A stretch of 64,000 nucleotides of DNA from positions 13,251 through 77,250 of the forward strand of contig NZ_DATBKY010000306.1 in NCBI RefSeq assembly GCF_036555685.1, written 5' to 3'. Source of the DNA: Actinophytocola sp036555685 (GTDB lineage Bacteria; Actinomycetota; Actinomycetes; Mycobacteriales; Pseudonocardiaceae). A model generated the notes under the pieces. It was not told the DNA's origin and made no database searches. It saw only the letters and a list, made by a program, of their open reading frames with translations. The position numbers and the translations under genes were made by a program. Position 1 is the first letter of the stretch, and each line of letters begins with the position of its first letter. Below, piece by piece: positions 1-8,767 of the stretch.

Positions 1-710
1 ACCGTGCGGCCGTCCTTGAGCACGGTCACCCGGTGCCCGATGCGGCGGATCTCCTCCAGCCGGTGGGAGATGTAGACGACCGCGACGCCCTCGGTGGTGA
101 GCTCGTGGACGATGCGGAACAGGTTGTCGACCTCGTCGGCGGCGAGCGCGGCGGTGGGCTCGTCCATGATGATCAGCCGGGCGTCGTGCACGAGCGCGCG
201 GGCCATCGACACGAGCTGCTGGCCGGCCGCGGACAGCAGTGCGACCTCGCGGCCCGGCGGGATCTCCGGGTGGCCGAGCCGGCGCATCAGCGCGCGGGCC
301 TCGTTGCGCATCCGGCGCCGCTGCGGGAAGCCGAACACCGCGTGCTCGTGGCCGAGGAAGATGTTCTCCGCCACCGTGATGCCGTCGACCAGGTCGAGCT
401 CCTGGTACATCGTGGCGATGCCGAGGTTGAGCGCGGCGTTCGGCGAGCCGAACGTCGTGGGCTTGTCGCGCCAGCGGATCACGCCGCCGTCCGGCTGGTG
501 CGCGCCGGAGAGCACCTTGATCAAGGTCGACTTCCCGGCGCCGTTCTGACCGAGCAGGCAGTGCACCTCGCCGGCGCGGACCTCGAGATCCACCCCGTCG
601 AGCGCGCGCACCCCGGGGAAGGTCTTGACGATGCCGGACATCGTCAGCAGTACCTCGGCGTTCGGGTCGGGTTCGCCCGGCGCCGATGACTCGCTCGCGG
701 GCTCGCTCAT
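1..710 (-). CDS. Sugar ABC transporter ATP-binding protein (RbsA/MglA type), 3' part cut by window edge
   Basis: ATPase that would energise import of a monosaccharide through a membrane permease; only the first 236 codons, roughly the first of the two nucleotide-binding domains usual in this family, lie inside the window. Visible motifs are Walker A GQNGAGKST (residues 54-62), the Q-loop glutamine near 103, a degenerate signature LSAAGQQ (159-165), Walker B LIIMDEPTA (179-187) and the switch histidine in YISHR (216). The start is the ATG at 710, which overlaps the stop of the upstream ROK gene as ATGA, so the two are translationally coupled. The permease and binding protein are expected beyond the left edge. 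The sugar cannot be read from sequence; the ROK partner suggests sugar-responsive control. Confidence 0.92.
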   Translation of the reverse strand, partial: MSEPASESSAPGEPDPNAEVLLTMSGIVKTFPGVRALDGVDLEVRAGEVHCLLGQNGAGKSTLIKVLSGAHQPDGGVIRWRDKPTTFGSPNAALNLGIATMYQELDLVDGITVAENIFLGHEHAVFGFPQRRRMRNEARALMRRLGHPEIPPGREVALLSAAGQQLVSMARALVHDARLIIMDEPTAALAADEVDNLFRIVHELTTEGVAVVYISHRLEEIRRIGHRVTVLKDGRT

Positions 711-1966
711 GCGGGCGCCTCCTCATCGTCGACGTTCGGTTGTCCGGCGGGCACGACGGTCGGGTCGTCGAGGACCCGGCGCAGCGCCGCGAGCGCGCCG
801 CCGGCGGTGGCCGCGGTGAAGCCGAGCCCGGAGGCGACGATGCGCGCGCCGCCCGCGCCCGGGGCCAGCACGTTCGCCACGACCTCGTTGCGGATCGGCT
901 CGACGAGCCACTCGGGCAGCGCCGCGAAGTAGCCGCCGAGCACGACGACGGCCGGGTTGAGCAGGTTGACCAGGATCGAGACGCCGTGCCCGAGCTCGGT
1001 GCCGATCTGGTGCAGCGCCTCGAGCGTGCGCCGGTCGCGCTGCTCGGCGCGGGAGCGGACGATGCGCATGCGCTGGTCGAGGTCGAGCGTGGGGTCGCGG
1101 ACCGGGTCGTCGGGATCGGCGCACGCGTGCAGCAGCGCGCCGAGGCCGACCTGGGTCTCCCAGCAGCCGCGCCGGCCGCACGAGCAGTACGGGCCGAGCG
1201 GGTCCATGGCCATGTGCCCGATCTCGCCGGCGAAGCCGATCGAGCCGCGGATGAGCTTGCCGCCGGCGATCACGCCGCCGCCGATGCCGAAGTCGCCGGT
1301 GAGGTAGACGAGGTCGTCGACGGCCCCGCCCATCCTGGCGAGCTCGGCCTCCGCGCCGAGGTTGGCGTCGTTGTCGACCGCGATCCGGTCCAGCGCCAGT
1401 CCGGTGCGCGCGGCGAGTCCGTCGGCGACCGCGACGTCGCGCCAGCGCAGCCGGGGCGCGAACGTGACGATGCCGGCACCCCGGTCGACGAGGCCCGGCA
1501 CGGAGACGGTGGCGCCGGCCGGCGGCCCGACGGCGCCCTTGACCTCGGCGAGCGCGGTGTCGGCGAGCTCGGCGAGCTGGTCGATCGCACGCTCGGGTCC
1601 GATGCCCGGCACGTCGCAGGCGACCCGGCGGTGGAAGAGCAGCTCGCCCGACAGGTCGGTGACGGCCGCGCCGACGTGCCCGACGTGCACGTCCAGCCCG
1701 AGGCCGCACACGCTGGTCGGCCGCAGGTCGACGAGCTGGCCGGGGCGGCCCTGGCCGCCCGCCGAGACGCCGGCGGAGTGCACGAGCCCGCGCAGCTCGA
1801 GGTCTGTGACGAGGCTCGAGACGGTGGCCTTGGACAGGCCGGAGCGGACCGCGAGCTGGGCCCGGGACAGCGCGCCGTGCTCGCGGAGGGTGCGCACCAG
1901 AAGTGCGAGGTTCCCTCGGCGCAGACCGGCTTGGTCCGCGGGGCGGCTCTGGCCCACCGTCGGCAC
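707..1966 (-). CDS. ROK-family transcriptional regulator
   Basis: Sugar-responsive repressor of the NagC/XylR type. An N-terminal winged helix-turn-helix (about residues 20-62) is followed by a sugar-kinase-like ROK domain with the conserved VDNDANLGAEAE stretch (197-208), a zinc histidine (H251) and the zinc cluster CSCGRRGCWE (261-270). Its stop overlaps the ATG of the sugar ABC ATPase gene (ATGA), so it probably senses that transporter's substrate and controls the operon. The start is uncertain. The GTG at 1966 (VPTVGQ...) fits the family's usual N-terminus; an in-frame GTG at 2011 and TTG at 2089 are also open, and none has a strong ribosome site. Confidence 0.9.
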   Translation of the reverse strand: MPTVGQSRPADQAGLRRGNLALLVRTLREHGALSRAQLAVRSGLSKATVSSLVTDLELRGLVHSAGVSAGGQGRPGQLVDLRPTSVCGLGLDVHVGHVGAAVTDLSGELLFHRRVACDVPGIGPERAIDQLAELADTALAEVKGAVGPPAGATVSVPGLVDRGAGIVTFAPRLRWRDVAVADGLAARTGLALDRIAVDNDANLGAEAELARMGGAVDDLVYLTGDFGIGGGVIAGGKLIRGSIGFAGEIGHMAMDPLGPYCSCGRRGCWETQVGLGALLHACADPDDPVRDPTLDLDQRMRIVRSRAEQRDRRTLEALHQIGTELGHGVSILVNLLNPAVVVLGGYFAALPEWLVEPIRNEVVANVLAPGAGGARIVASGLGFTAATAGGALAALRRVLDDPTVVPAGQPNVDDEEAPA

Positions 1967-2364
1967 TCCACTTCGTTGAGGCTCCGATCGAAAGTCGGTG
2001 CGCTGACTCACATAGGAGCGTCCCGTAGCGCCACTTCTCGTCGCAATACCCCGTTTGGCGCAACATCTGGATCGATCTTTTGACTCCAACCATCAAAAGT
2101 AGTGCTGATTCAACACGAAGCCGAGCACCAGGAGAGGGAGAGCGGGTCGGCGAGGGCGCGCCGGAGAGAGAGGAAGGGAGAGCAGGAGCGAGAGAGCGGA
2201 CCACCGCTCAACAGACAGCTGAGGGACCGCGACAGCCGACCACCACTCGACAGCAGCCAAGACACCCGACCACCACTCGACAGCTACCTAAGGGGACCGC
2301 GACGCAACTCAGCCACAGAAACGCGCCCCAACCCGCACCATCCGCTGGAACGCAACCAACACTT
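1967..2364. repeat. Intergenic region with a 30-bp-spaced direct repeat between two ROK genes
   Basis: This 398-bp stretch lies downstream of one ROK gene and upstream of another on the minus strand, and no ORF in it is convincing. It holds two identical 19-bp copies of ccgaccaccactcgacagc at 2236-2254 and 2266-2284, exactly 30 bp apart, with a degraded third copy near 2197-2216. The element gggaccgcgac also occurs twice (about 2223 and 2293). Base use here is CA-rich on the plus strand, unlike neighbouring coding DNA. Thirty bp is close to three helical turns, so these could be regulator sites for either ROK protein, but that is inference. Confidence 0.5.
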
Positions 2365-3576
2365 CTAATCCCGGGGAGGCGGCACAGCGAAGGCGCGGTC
2401 GGTGGCGGACCAGGCCGCGCCCGTGACGCCGGCCAGCTCGCCCAGCTCCGAGAGCACGATCGGCAGGTTGCCCGTGGCAAGCGGCAGCGACCGGCGGTAG
2501 ACCGAGCTGCGCACCTCGGCCAGCAGCGGGTGCCCGAGGCGGGACACGCCGCCGCCGATCACGACCATGCCCGGGTTCAGGAAGCTCACCAGCGACGCGA
2601 CCACGTGGCCGAGCCGCCGCCCGCCCTCGCGCACCAGGTTCGCCGCGGCGAAGTCGCCGGCCACCGCCGCCTCGCCGACGTCCTGCGCGGTCAGCTTGCC
2701 CTGCTGCTCGAGCGCCTCCGCGAGCATCGTCGACCGGCCGCTCCGCGCGAGGGTCAGCGCGTCGCGGGCCAGGGCCGCGCCGCCGAAGTACGCCTCCAGG
2801 CAGCCGACCTCACCGCACGCGCACGCCGGGCCGTAGTCGTCGAGACGGATGTGCCCGATGTCGCCCGCGGTGCCGGCCACCCCGCGGTAGACCCGGCCGC
2901 CGAGCACGATGCCGCAGCCGATGCCGGTGCCGACCTTGACGAAGATGAGGTCGTCGAGCGAGCGGGCCACGCCGGCGTGCCGCTCGCCGAGGGCCATCAC
3001 GTTCACGTCGTTGTCCACGGTCACCGGGCAGCCCCACTTGCCGGCGAGCTCGTCGCGCACGGGGTAGCGGTCCCAGCCGGGCATGATCGGCGGCGCGACC
3101 GGCATGCCGTCGCGGAAGCTGACCGGACCGGGCAGGCCGATGCCCGCGCCGATGAGCCGGCCGGGTGCCTTGTCCCGCACGCGGTGCACGAGGTCGACGA
3201 CGCGGCCGAGCACCGGGACCGGGCCGAGCCGCACGTCGCAGTCCTCGCTCTCGCTCGAGAGCACCTCGCAGCGTCCGTCGGTGATCGCGACGTTGACCGA
3301 CGTGGCCCCGACGTCCGCGGCCACGAACCGCAGGTCGTCGGCGAGGTGCACGAGCGTGGAGCGCCGGCCGCCGCGGCTGGCCGCCGGGCCGCCGATCTCC
3401 ACCAGGCCGGTGTCCACGAGCCGGGTCAGCTCGCCGGTCAGCTTCGCCCGCGGCAGCTCGAGCCGCTCGCCGAGCGCGACGCGGGACATCGGCCCCTCGT
3501 CCCGCAGCAGGGCCAGCAACCTGGACTGTTGGCGGGAGCGGACGCCCGGCTGCTGGCCGGCATTCGATGCGGTCAT
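2365..3576 (-). CDS. ROK-family transcriptional regulator
   Basis: A second sugar-responsive ROK repressor of 403 residues. The helix-turn-helix spans about residues 15-60, then come the ROK motifs AADVGATSVNVAITDG (87-101), VDNDVNVMALGE (187-198), the zinc histidine H242 and the cysteine cluster CACGEVGCLE (252-261). The ATG at 3576 is chosen because GAGGAG sits at good spacing upstream; the open frame extends further to 3717 without such a signal. It is transcribed away from the DUF1508 gene and toward the first ROK gene. No sugar-metabolism gene touches it, so its target may be distant or may be the transporter beyond the first ROK gene. Confidence 0.9.
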   Translation of the reverse strand: MTASNAGQQPGVRSRQQSRLLALLRDEGPMSRVALGERLELPRAKLTGELTRLVDTGLVEIGGPAASRGGRRSTLVHLADDLRFVAADVGATSVNVAITDGRCEVLSSESEDCDVRLGPVPVLGRVVDLVHRVRDKAPGRLIGAGIGLPGPVSFRDGMPVAPPIMPGWDRYPVRDELAGKWGCPVTVDNDVNVMALGERHAGVARSLDDLIFVKVGTGIGCGIVLGGRVYRGVAGTAGDIGHIRLDDYGPACACGEVGCLEAYFGGAALARDALTLARSGRSTMLAEALEQQGKLTAQDVGEAAVAGDFAAANLVREGGRRLGHVVASLVSFLNPGMVVIGGGVSRLGHPLLAEVRSSVYRRSLPLATGNLPIVLSELGELAGVTGAAWSATDRAFAVPPPRD

Positions 3577-3715
3577 GAGCGGACTCCTCGCCGATGTCTC
3601 TTCGCCCAATTTAGCCTCCGCGCACAGAGGACGGCCGTAGACTTCGGCGCCCGCGCCCCAGTCCCCACCTGGCCGCGGTGTGAATCGATCAACCCGGACA
3701 TCCTTGGAGATGCGC

Positions 3716-3913
3716 ATGGCGGCGAAGTTCGAGATCTACAACGACGCGAAAGGCGAGTTCCGCTTCCGGCTGAAGGCCGGCAACGGCGAGATCGTGGCGA
3801 CGGGCGAGGGCTACCAGACCAAGTCCGGCGTGATCAACGGCGTCGACGCGGTCAAGCGCGCCGCCGCCGAGGCCGAGATCGACGACAAGACCGGCGAGAA
3901 GGCCAACGCCTGA
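3716..3913 (+). CDS. DUF1508 (YegP-family) small protein
   Basis: A 65-residue single-domain protein of the DUF1508/YegP family, recognised from KFEIYNDAKGEFRFRLKAGN, GEIVATGEGYQTK and the NGVDAVKRAA helix. The family forms small beta-alpha dimers of unknown biochemical role. The ATG at 3716 (MAAKFEIY) is preferred because a TTGGAGA ribosome site ends five bases upstream; the frame is open from 3680. It is a single-gene unit, divergent from the ROK gene and closed by the hairpin at 3938-3980. Confidence 0.88.
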   Translation: MAAKFEIYNDAKGEFRFRLKAGNGEIVATGEGYQTKSGVINGVDAVKRAAAEAEIDDKTGEKANA

Positions 3914-3937
3914 TCTCACTTGCCTGATTTTCACCCC

Positions 3938-3980
3938 GACGGGGGCTTTACCTGCTCGCCCGGCAGGTGAGGCCCCCGTC
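3938..3980 (+). terminator. Intrinsic terminator hairpin after the DUF1508 gene
   Basis: GACGGGGGC at 3938-3946 pairs perfectly with GCCCCCGTC at 3972-3980, and an inner cctgc/gcagg pair extends the structure. It lies 24 bases after the DUF1508 stop and before the carboxypeptidase start. There is no clear T-run. Confidence 0.7.
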
Positions 3981-4025
3981 GTCGGCCGCGCGGAGGGTCG
4001 GCGTTCGCGAAGTCGACCTTGCCCC

Positions 4026-4031
4026 TAGGCT
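4026..4031 (+). promoter_or_regulatory. -10 element for a probable leaderless dacC transcript
   Basis: TAGGCT fits the actinobacterial TANNNT -10 pattern and lies seven bases before the GTG at 4039, so transcription would begin at the start codon. No good -35 is visible. Confidence 0.4.
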
Positions 4032-4038
4032 TGCCTTC

Positions 4039-5358
4039 GTGCGTCACGCAACCGTCAGGTTCGTTCCCGCCTTCGTCGTGTCGCTGTGTGCCCTGGTCGT
4101 CGCGGCTCTGGTGGCCGCACCGGGCGCGTCCGCCGGGCAGCGGGCCGGCCGCAAGGCCCAGCCGCAGACCCAGGACCAGCGGGCCGCCTGCGAGGCCCGC
4201 CAGCTACCGCCCGCACCCATCGACACCTCGGAGGAACCGCCACCCGGGGAAGCCAGTCCGGAACCACTGCCGGTTCCCGAGGACCCGGTCGGGGGACCAC
4301 AGATGGGTAACTGCGGCATCATCCGGCCACCGGACGCACCCACCCCACCCGGTGGCATCAGCGCCGCCACGTGGGCCATCACCGACCTCGACAGCGGCGA
4401 CGTGCTGGCCGCGAAGGACCCGCACGCGCGCGAGCGGCCCGCCTCCCTGATCAAGAGCCTGCTGGCCATCGTGGTGATCAAGGAACTGCGCCCGGACATG
4501 AAGGTGCGCGGCACCCAGGAGGACGCGAACCAGGAGGGCACGAAGGTCGGCGTCGGTCCCGGCGGCGTCTACACGGTCGACCAGCTGCTGCACGCGCTGA
4601 TCATGCGTTCGGGCAACGACGCGGCGTGGGCGCTCGCTCGCACCCTCGGCGGCGAGGACGCCGCGCTGGAGAAGATGAACGCGCTCGCGCAGGAGCTCGG
4701 CGCGCTCGACACCCGCGCGGCCACCCCGTCCGGCCTCGACGGCCCCGGCATGACGACCTCCTCCTACGACCAGAGCCTGATCTTCCGCGCGGCCATGAAG
4801 TACGACGAGTACGCCGACGCCGCGTCGACCGAGTCCATCCAGTTCCCCGGCTACAAGGGCCACCCGGGCTTCCAGGTCAACAACGACAACAAGCTGCTCG
4901 GTGTCTACCCCGGCTTCCTCGGCGGCAAGACCGGCTTCACCGACGACGCCCGGCACACGTACGTGGGGGGCGCCGACCACGACGGCAAGCGGCTCGCCGT
5001 GGTGCTGCTGCGCGGCGAGCGCAACCCCGGACCGCTGGCCGAGCAGGCGAGCAAGCTGCTCGACTACGGCTTCAAGCTGGCCGCCAAGGGCGTCAAGCCG
5101 GTCGGTGAGCTCGTCGACCGCGCGCCGGACGCGCAGCCCAAGCAGAACGCGAGCCAGGGCGAGGAGGTCGTCGGCAACCCGGAGAGCGGGTCGACGGGCG
5201 CCCTGCCGGCGCAGGCCCAGCGCTCCGCGTTCGGCAACGTCGGACTGCCGCTCGTCGTGCTCGCCGGCGTGGCCGCACTGGCCACGTTGGCCATGTGGTT
5301 CCGGCGGCGGCGCGCCCGCATCGCCCGCGCGAACCGCGGCAACTCCGCCCAGATCTAG
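4039..5358 (+). CDS. D-alanyl-D-alanine carboxypeptidase (penicillin-binding protein, S11 family)
   Basis: Trims the terminal D-alanine from peptidoglycan stem peptides outside the cell. From the GTG at 4039 it is 439 residues: a signal peptide ending at GASA-GQ (about residue 32), a Pro-rich linker, the serine peptidase domain with SLIK (S136, K139), SGN (191-193) and KTG (297-299), then a C-terminal transmembrane helix (about 401-421) and a short Arg-rich tail that would anchor it to the membrane. The frame is open upstream to a GTG at 3967, but only the 4039 start puts the signal peptide at the N-terminus. Convergent with the yihY gene. Confidence 0.93.
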   Translation: MRHATVRFVPAFVVSLCALVVAALVAAPGASAGQRAGRKAQPQTQDQRAACEARQLPPAPIDTSEEPPPGEASPEPLPVPEDPVGGPQMGNCGIIRPPDAPTPPGGISAATWAITDLDSGDVLAAKDPHARERPASLIKSLLAIVVIKELRPDMKVRGTQEDANQEGTKVGVGPGGVYTVDQLLHALIMRSGNDAAWALARTLGGEDAALEKMNALAQELGALDTRAATPSGLDGPGMTTSSYDQSLIFRAAMKYDEYADAASTESIQFPGYKGHPGFQVNNDNKLLGVYPGFLGGKTGFTDDARHTYVGGADHDGKRLAVVLLRGERNPGPLAEQASKLLDYGFKLAAKGVKPVGELVDRAPDAQPKQNASQGEEVVGNPESGSTGALPAQAQRSAFGNVGLPLVVLAGVAALATLAMWFRRRRARIARANRGNSAQI

Positions 5359-5380
5359 GTGTGCCGTCCACGGATGTCTG

Positions 5381-5408
5381 ACCAGCGCTGACCAGCGCTG
5401 ACTAGCGC
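5381..5408. repeat. Triplicated 10-bp repeat between convergent genes
   Basis: accagcgctg occurs twice in tandem (5381-5400), followed by a diverged partial copy actagcgc (5401-5408) that includes the stop codon of the yihY gene. Each unit carries the palindrome AGCGCT. It sits in the short gap between convergent genes; no terminator stem is evident. Confidence 0.6.
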
Positions 5409-6427
5409 GCCCGGCGGCGCCTGCCCCAAAGCAGGCCGAAGAGCGCGCCCGCGCCCAGCAGCCCCGCCGCGTCGCGCGCGCGTGGCACGTTGCGCACCAC
5501 CATGGCCGGGCGGATCACCGCCGGCGGCGGTGGTTCCGGCGCGGCCGCGCGCACGTTCTCCACGGCGGTGGCCGTCCACGCGGTGATGAACAGCAGGTAC
5601 CGCGCGACGAGGTTCGCGAACACCAGCAGGCCGATGATCGGTCCGAAAAGCGTGCCGGCCGGCGAGGTGAGCACGCTCTCCAGGAAGATCGTGGCGACCT
5701 GCTTGAGGATCTCGAAGCCGATCGCGGCGGCGATCGCGCCGCGCACGGCCGAGCGCACGCTGACCTTCTCGCGCGGCAGGCGCGAGATGACCCAGAGGAA
5801 CACCACCCAGTTCGCGAAGAGCGACAGCACGATCGTCCCGGCACGCAACAGGAACACCGCCCACGCGTCGTGCTCGAGGCCCAGCGCGTCCAACAGGTCC
5901 TGACCCAGCGAGCTGCCGACCGCGGTGATCCCGAACGAGATCGCCAGCGCCACACCCAGACCCAGCAACGAAAGCAGGTCCGAGCGCATCCGGCGCAGGA
6001 ACGGCACCTGCTTGTGCTCCAGCCCCCACTGCGCGGTCAGGGCGTCGCGCAGGTTGCTCATCCAGCCGAGCCCGGAGTAGAAGGCGGTCAGCAGACCGAT
6101 GATCCCGACCGTGCTGCGCGACTTGATCGCCTCGTCGATGAGGTCGTTGATCACCTTGTCGAGCCCGGCCGGCACGGCGTCGGTGATGCTCTCCTTGAGG
6201 TTGTGCAGCTGCACGGGGTCGTTCGCCAGCACGAACCCCATGACCGCGAAGCCGATCATCAACAGCGGGAACAGCGACAGCACGCTGAAGTACGTGATCG
6301 CGGCCGCGTAGTGGTTGCCGTACCGCTCGTTGAACGCGTTGTACGCGCGCACCAGGTGGTCCAGCCACGGCCGCCGCCGACGTTGCCTGGCGAGCCAGGA
6401 CTCCTTTTCCGCCACAGTTTCCGCCAC
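5402..6427 (-). CDS. YihY/BrkB-family inner-membrane protein
   Basis: A 341-residue integral membrane protein of the YihY (formerly mis-assigned RNase BN) family, with about six hydrophobic segments, the typical N-terminal HYAAAITYFSVLSLFPLLM and a downstream GLGWMSNLRDAL stretch. The biochemical role of the family is not settled. The GTG at 6427 is preceded by TAGCGT at 6434-6439, six bases away, consistent with a leaderless transcript; a second in-frame GTG at 6415 lies in a short repeat (GTGGCGGAAA). The C-terminus is basic (WGRRRRAR). It follows trpS on the same strand with a 49-bp gap. Confidence 0.88.
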   Translation of the reverse strand: MAETVAEKESWLARQRRRRPWLDHLVRAYNAFNERYGNHYAAAITYFSVLSLFPLLMIGFAVMGFVLANDPVQLHNLKESITDAVPAGLDKVINDLIDEAIKSRSTVGIIGLLTAFYSGLGWMSNLRDALTAQWGLEHKQVPFLRRMRSDLLSLLGLGVALAISFGITAVGSSLGQDLLDALGLEHDAWAVFLLRAGTIVLSLFANWVVFLWVISRLPREKVSVRSAVRGAIAAAIGFEILKQVATIFLESVLTSPAGTLFGPIIGLLVFANLVARYLLFITAWTATAVENVRAAAPEPPPPAVIRPAMVVRNVPRARDAAGLLGAGALFGLLWGRRRRAR

Positions 6428-6476
6428 AGTTGAACGCTAACCGTGTCGGCCGTCACACGCAGGGCGAAACGCCTGT

Positions 6477-7505
6477 TCAGCCGGGCGGCGCGGGCACGAA
6501 GCCGATCTTGTCGTAGGCCCGCGCCAACGTCACCGACGTGATCTCCCGCGCGCGCTCGGCACCGCGGGCGAGGATCTTGTCCAGCTCCGCGGTGTCGTCG
6601 AGGTAGCCGCGCACGCGCTCCTGGATCGGCGTCACGAACTCCACGAGCACCTCGCCGACCGCCTTCTTGAGATCGCCGTAGCCCTTGCCGGCGAACTCGT
6701 CGGCGACCCCGTCCAGCGGCTTGCCGGCGAGCGCGGAGTAGATCACCAGCAGGTTGGACACCCCGGGCTTGTTCTCCGGGTCGTAGACGATGTCGCGGCC
6801 CGCGTCGGTGACCGCGGAGCGGATCTTCTTCGCCGACACCTTCGGGTCGTCGAGCAGCTCCACGATGCCGCCCGGCGAGGACGACGACTTGCTCATCTTC
6901 GCGGTCGGGTCCTGCAGGTCGTAGATCTTGGCCGCTTCCTTGAGGATGTAGGGCTCCGGCAGCCGGAACGTCCTGCCGAACCGGGAGTTGAACCGCTGCG
7001 CCAGGTCGCGGGTGAGCTCGAGGTGCTGGCGCTGGTCCTCGCCGACCGGCACGTACGTCGCCTGGTAGGCAAGGATGTCCGCGGCCTGCAGCGCCGGGTA
7101 GCCGAACAGGCCCAGGCTGATCCGCTCGGCCTGCTGCTTGGCCGACTTGTCCTTGAACTGCGTCATCCGGCTGGCCTCGCCGAAGCCGGTGAGGCACTGC
7201 ATCACCCAGCCGAGCTGAGCGTGCTCGGGAACGTGGCTCTGCACGAACAAGGTCGCGCGGTCCGGGTCGATGCCCACCGCGAGCAGCTGCGCGGCCGAGA
7301 CGCGGGTGCGCCGGCGCAGCAGCTTGGGGTCGTGCTCGACGGTGATCGCGTGCAGGTCGACCACGCAGTAGAACGTGTCGTAGTCCTCCTGCAGCGCGAC
7401 CCACTGGCGCAGCGCGCCGAGGTAGTTGCCGAGATGGAACGAGTCGGCGGTCGGCTGGATCCCGGACAGCACCCGGGGGCGAGGCTCTGGCTGCGCGTCT
7501 GACAC
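6477..7505 (-). CDS. trpS: Tryptophan--tRNA ligase
   Basis: Charges tRNA-Trp with tryptophan in the cytoplasm. The 342-residue protein has the class I signatures HLGN (24-27, the HIGH equivalent) and KMSKS (203-207), and the TrpRS-typical GEDQRQHLELTRD segment (155-167). Length is normal for bacterial TrpRS. Start is the GTG at 7505 (MSDAQPEP); no good ribosome site is visible. It is followed on the same strand by the yihY gene. No leader peptide or T-box is seen in the short gap upstream. Confidence 0.96.
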   Translation of the reverse strand: MSDAQPEPRPRVLSGIQPTADSFHLGNYLGALRQWVALQEDYDTFYCVVDLHAITVEHDPKLLRRRTRVSAAQLLAVGIDPDRATLFVQSHVPEHAQLGWVMQCLTGFGEASRMTQFKDKSAKQQAERISLGLFGYPALQAADILAYQATYVPVGEDQRQHLELTRDLAQRFNSRFGRTFRLPEPYILKEAAKIYDLQDPTAKMSKSSSSPGGIVELLDDPKVSAKKIRSAVTDAGRDIVYDPENKPGVSNLLVIYSALAGKPLDGVADEFAGKGYGDLKKAVGEVLVEFVTPIQERVRGYLDDTAELDKILARGAERAREITSVTLARAYDKIGFVPAPPG

Positions 7506-7549
7506 GGCTGTCGATTCTCGCAGAAGGGCGGCGCGGTCCCGCGTCCGCG

Positions 7550-7885
7550 TCAGCGCGCGGGCTCGCCGGCGCGCGGCTCGACCGGCGGCATGGGCGCGGT
7601 CACCGCCGCGCTCGCCACCCGGTCCCGCCTGCGGTGCCGCAGCAGCCCGACGACCAGCCCGCCGAAGCCCAGCGCCACCGCCGCGATGCCCACCGGGCCG
7701 AGCAGCCCGAAGGACGCGCTCTCGACCGCCACCTGCTCGTCGGCCGCGGCCGCGGGCTGTGCCGCGGTCACCAGCACCGCGGCGGCCAGCGTGGGGACCA
7801 GAGCCAGCACAACACCCATCCGAACCAGCTTGCTCGTCACCGCCACCCGTGTATGGGCGGCCTGCACGGCAACTCGGTTGCGCAC
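7550..7885 (-). CDS. Small membrane protein with signal peptide, unknown function
   Basis: From the GTG at 7885 this is 111 residues. An N-terminal hydrophobic segment (MGVVLALVPTLAAAVLV) ending in AQPAAAADE looks like a cleavable signal, and a second hydrophobic segment (GPVGIAAVALGFGGLVVGLL) is followed by the basic stop-transfer RHRRRDR. So a short external loop would be followed by a transmembrane anchor and a Pro-rich cytoplasmic tail. AGGAGG lies seven bases before this GTG, which decides it over the upstream GTG at 7909. I do not recognise the family. It lies just upstream of trpS on the same strand (44-bp gap). Confidence 0.7.
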   Translation of the reverse strand: MRNRVAVQAAHTRVAVTSKLVRMGVVLALVPTLAAAVLVTAAQPAAAADEQVAVESASFGLLGPVGIAAVALGFGGLVVGLLRHRRRDRVASAAVTAPMPPVEPRAGEPAR

Positions 7886-8028
7886 TGGTGCGCCTCCTGC
7901 GTTCGTCACGTCATGTCCCCTGACCGGGGGGCGTGGACCGGGAAACGTGCCGATCGTGGCCGCCCGTGGAGGCGCCGTTGATCCGATCGGTCAACGCGGT
8001 GGAGAGTAGCCCCGTGCTGTGCCCGCCG

Positions 8029-8700
8029 TCACGCGGGGGGTGCCGCCGATTGGCCGTCCAGGGTGTGCTCCGCTTCCGCCACCCAGCCCCGCCGCACGCC
8101 CTCGTCGATGATCGCCCGGGCGGTGGCCCCGAGGGCCGCCGACGCGGCGCCGATGTGTGCCTTGCGGGCGCGCACGACGTCGGCCGTGACGCCGGGCGTC
8201 TGCCAGGTGCCGCCGCGGGCCATCCAGTTGAGCAGCAACGGTTCCAGCCGGTCCATGGCCTTCGCGAAGCGGGCCTCCGGCGTCTCGCGGGCCTCGAACT
8301 CGTCCCACAGCGCGCGGAACCCCGCCGCCTGGTCGGCGGGCAGCAGGCCGAACAGCCGGTCCGCCGCGGCCCGCTCGCGTGCCTCCTGCGTCCGGGCGCC
8401 GACGTCGTCGTAGAGCGGGGTGTCGCCGGCGTAGATCTCGACGAGGTCGTGCACGACGACGAGCTGGACCGTGTGGCCGACGTCGATCGGCTCGTCGGCG
8501 TGCTCGGCGAGGAGGATGACCATCAGCGCGAGGTGCCACGAGTGCTCGGCGTCGTTCTCCCGGCGCGACGCGGCGGCCAGCGGCGACTGGCGCACCACGG
8601 TCTTGAGCCGGTCGACCTCGACGATGAAGCCGAGCTGGGCGGCGATGCGCGGGTCGACCGTGTCCGGCAGCGGGTTGCGATCGGTCAGCAGGCGTTCCAC
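8029..8700 (-). CDS. HD-domain nucleotidase-like protein (YfbR/HDDC2 type)
   Basis: A 223-residue HD-superfamily phosphohydrolase. It has the metal-binding histidine in AEHSWH (H53) and the HD dyad at 84-85 in VVVHDLVEIYAGD, the arrangement of the YfbR/HDDC2 5'-deoxynucleotidases that remove phosphate from deoxynucleoside monophosphates; the exact substrate is inferred from family. Start is the GTG at 8700 (MERLLTDR). It is divergent from the metallohydrolase gene, with 67 bp between their starts. Confidence 0.85.
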   Translation of the reverse strand: MERLLTDRNPLPDTVDPRIAAQLGFIVEVDRLKTVVRQSPLAAASRRENDAEHSWHLALMVILLAEHADEPIDVGHTVQLVVVHDLVEIYAGDTPLYDDVGARTQEARERAAADRLFGLLPADQAAGFRALWDEFEARETPEARFAKAMDRLEPLLLNWMARGGTWQTPGVTADVVRARKAHIGAASAALGATARAIIDEGVRRGWVAEAEHTLDGQSAAPPA

Positions 8701-8767
8701 ACGCCCGACCCTCGCAGGCCGCCCGTGCGGCGGGCAACCGCGTTACCGTGCCGGTCGCGGAGGTCCC

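Noticed and set aside
723..2204. Minus-strand frame of 493 codons overlapping the ROK gene
   Set aside because: Arg/Pro/Ala-rich shadow of the ROK frame; the ROK frame has all family motifs.
5402..6427. Ribonuclease BN assignment for the YihY/BrkB protein
   Set aside because: The old RNase BN label for this family was an error; the sequence shows only a polytopic membrane protein.
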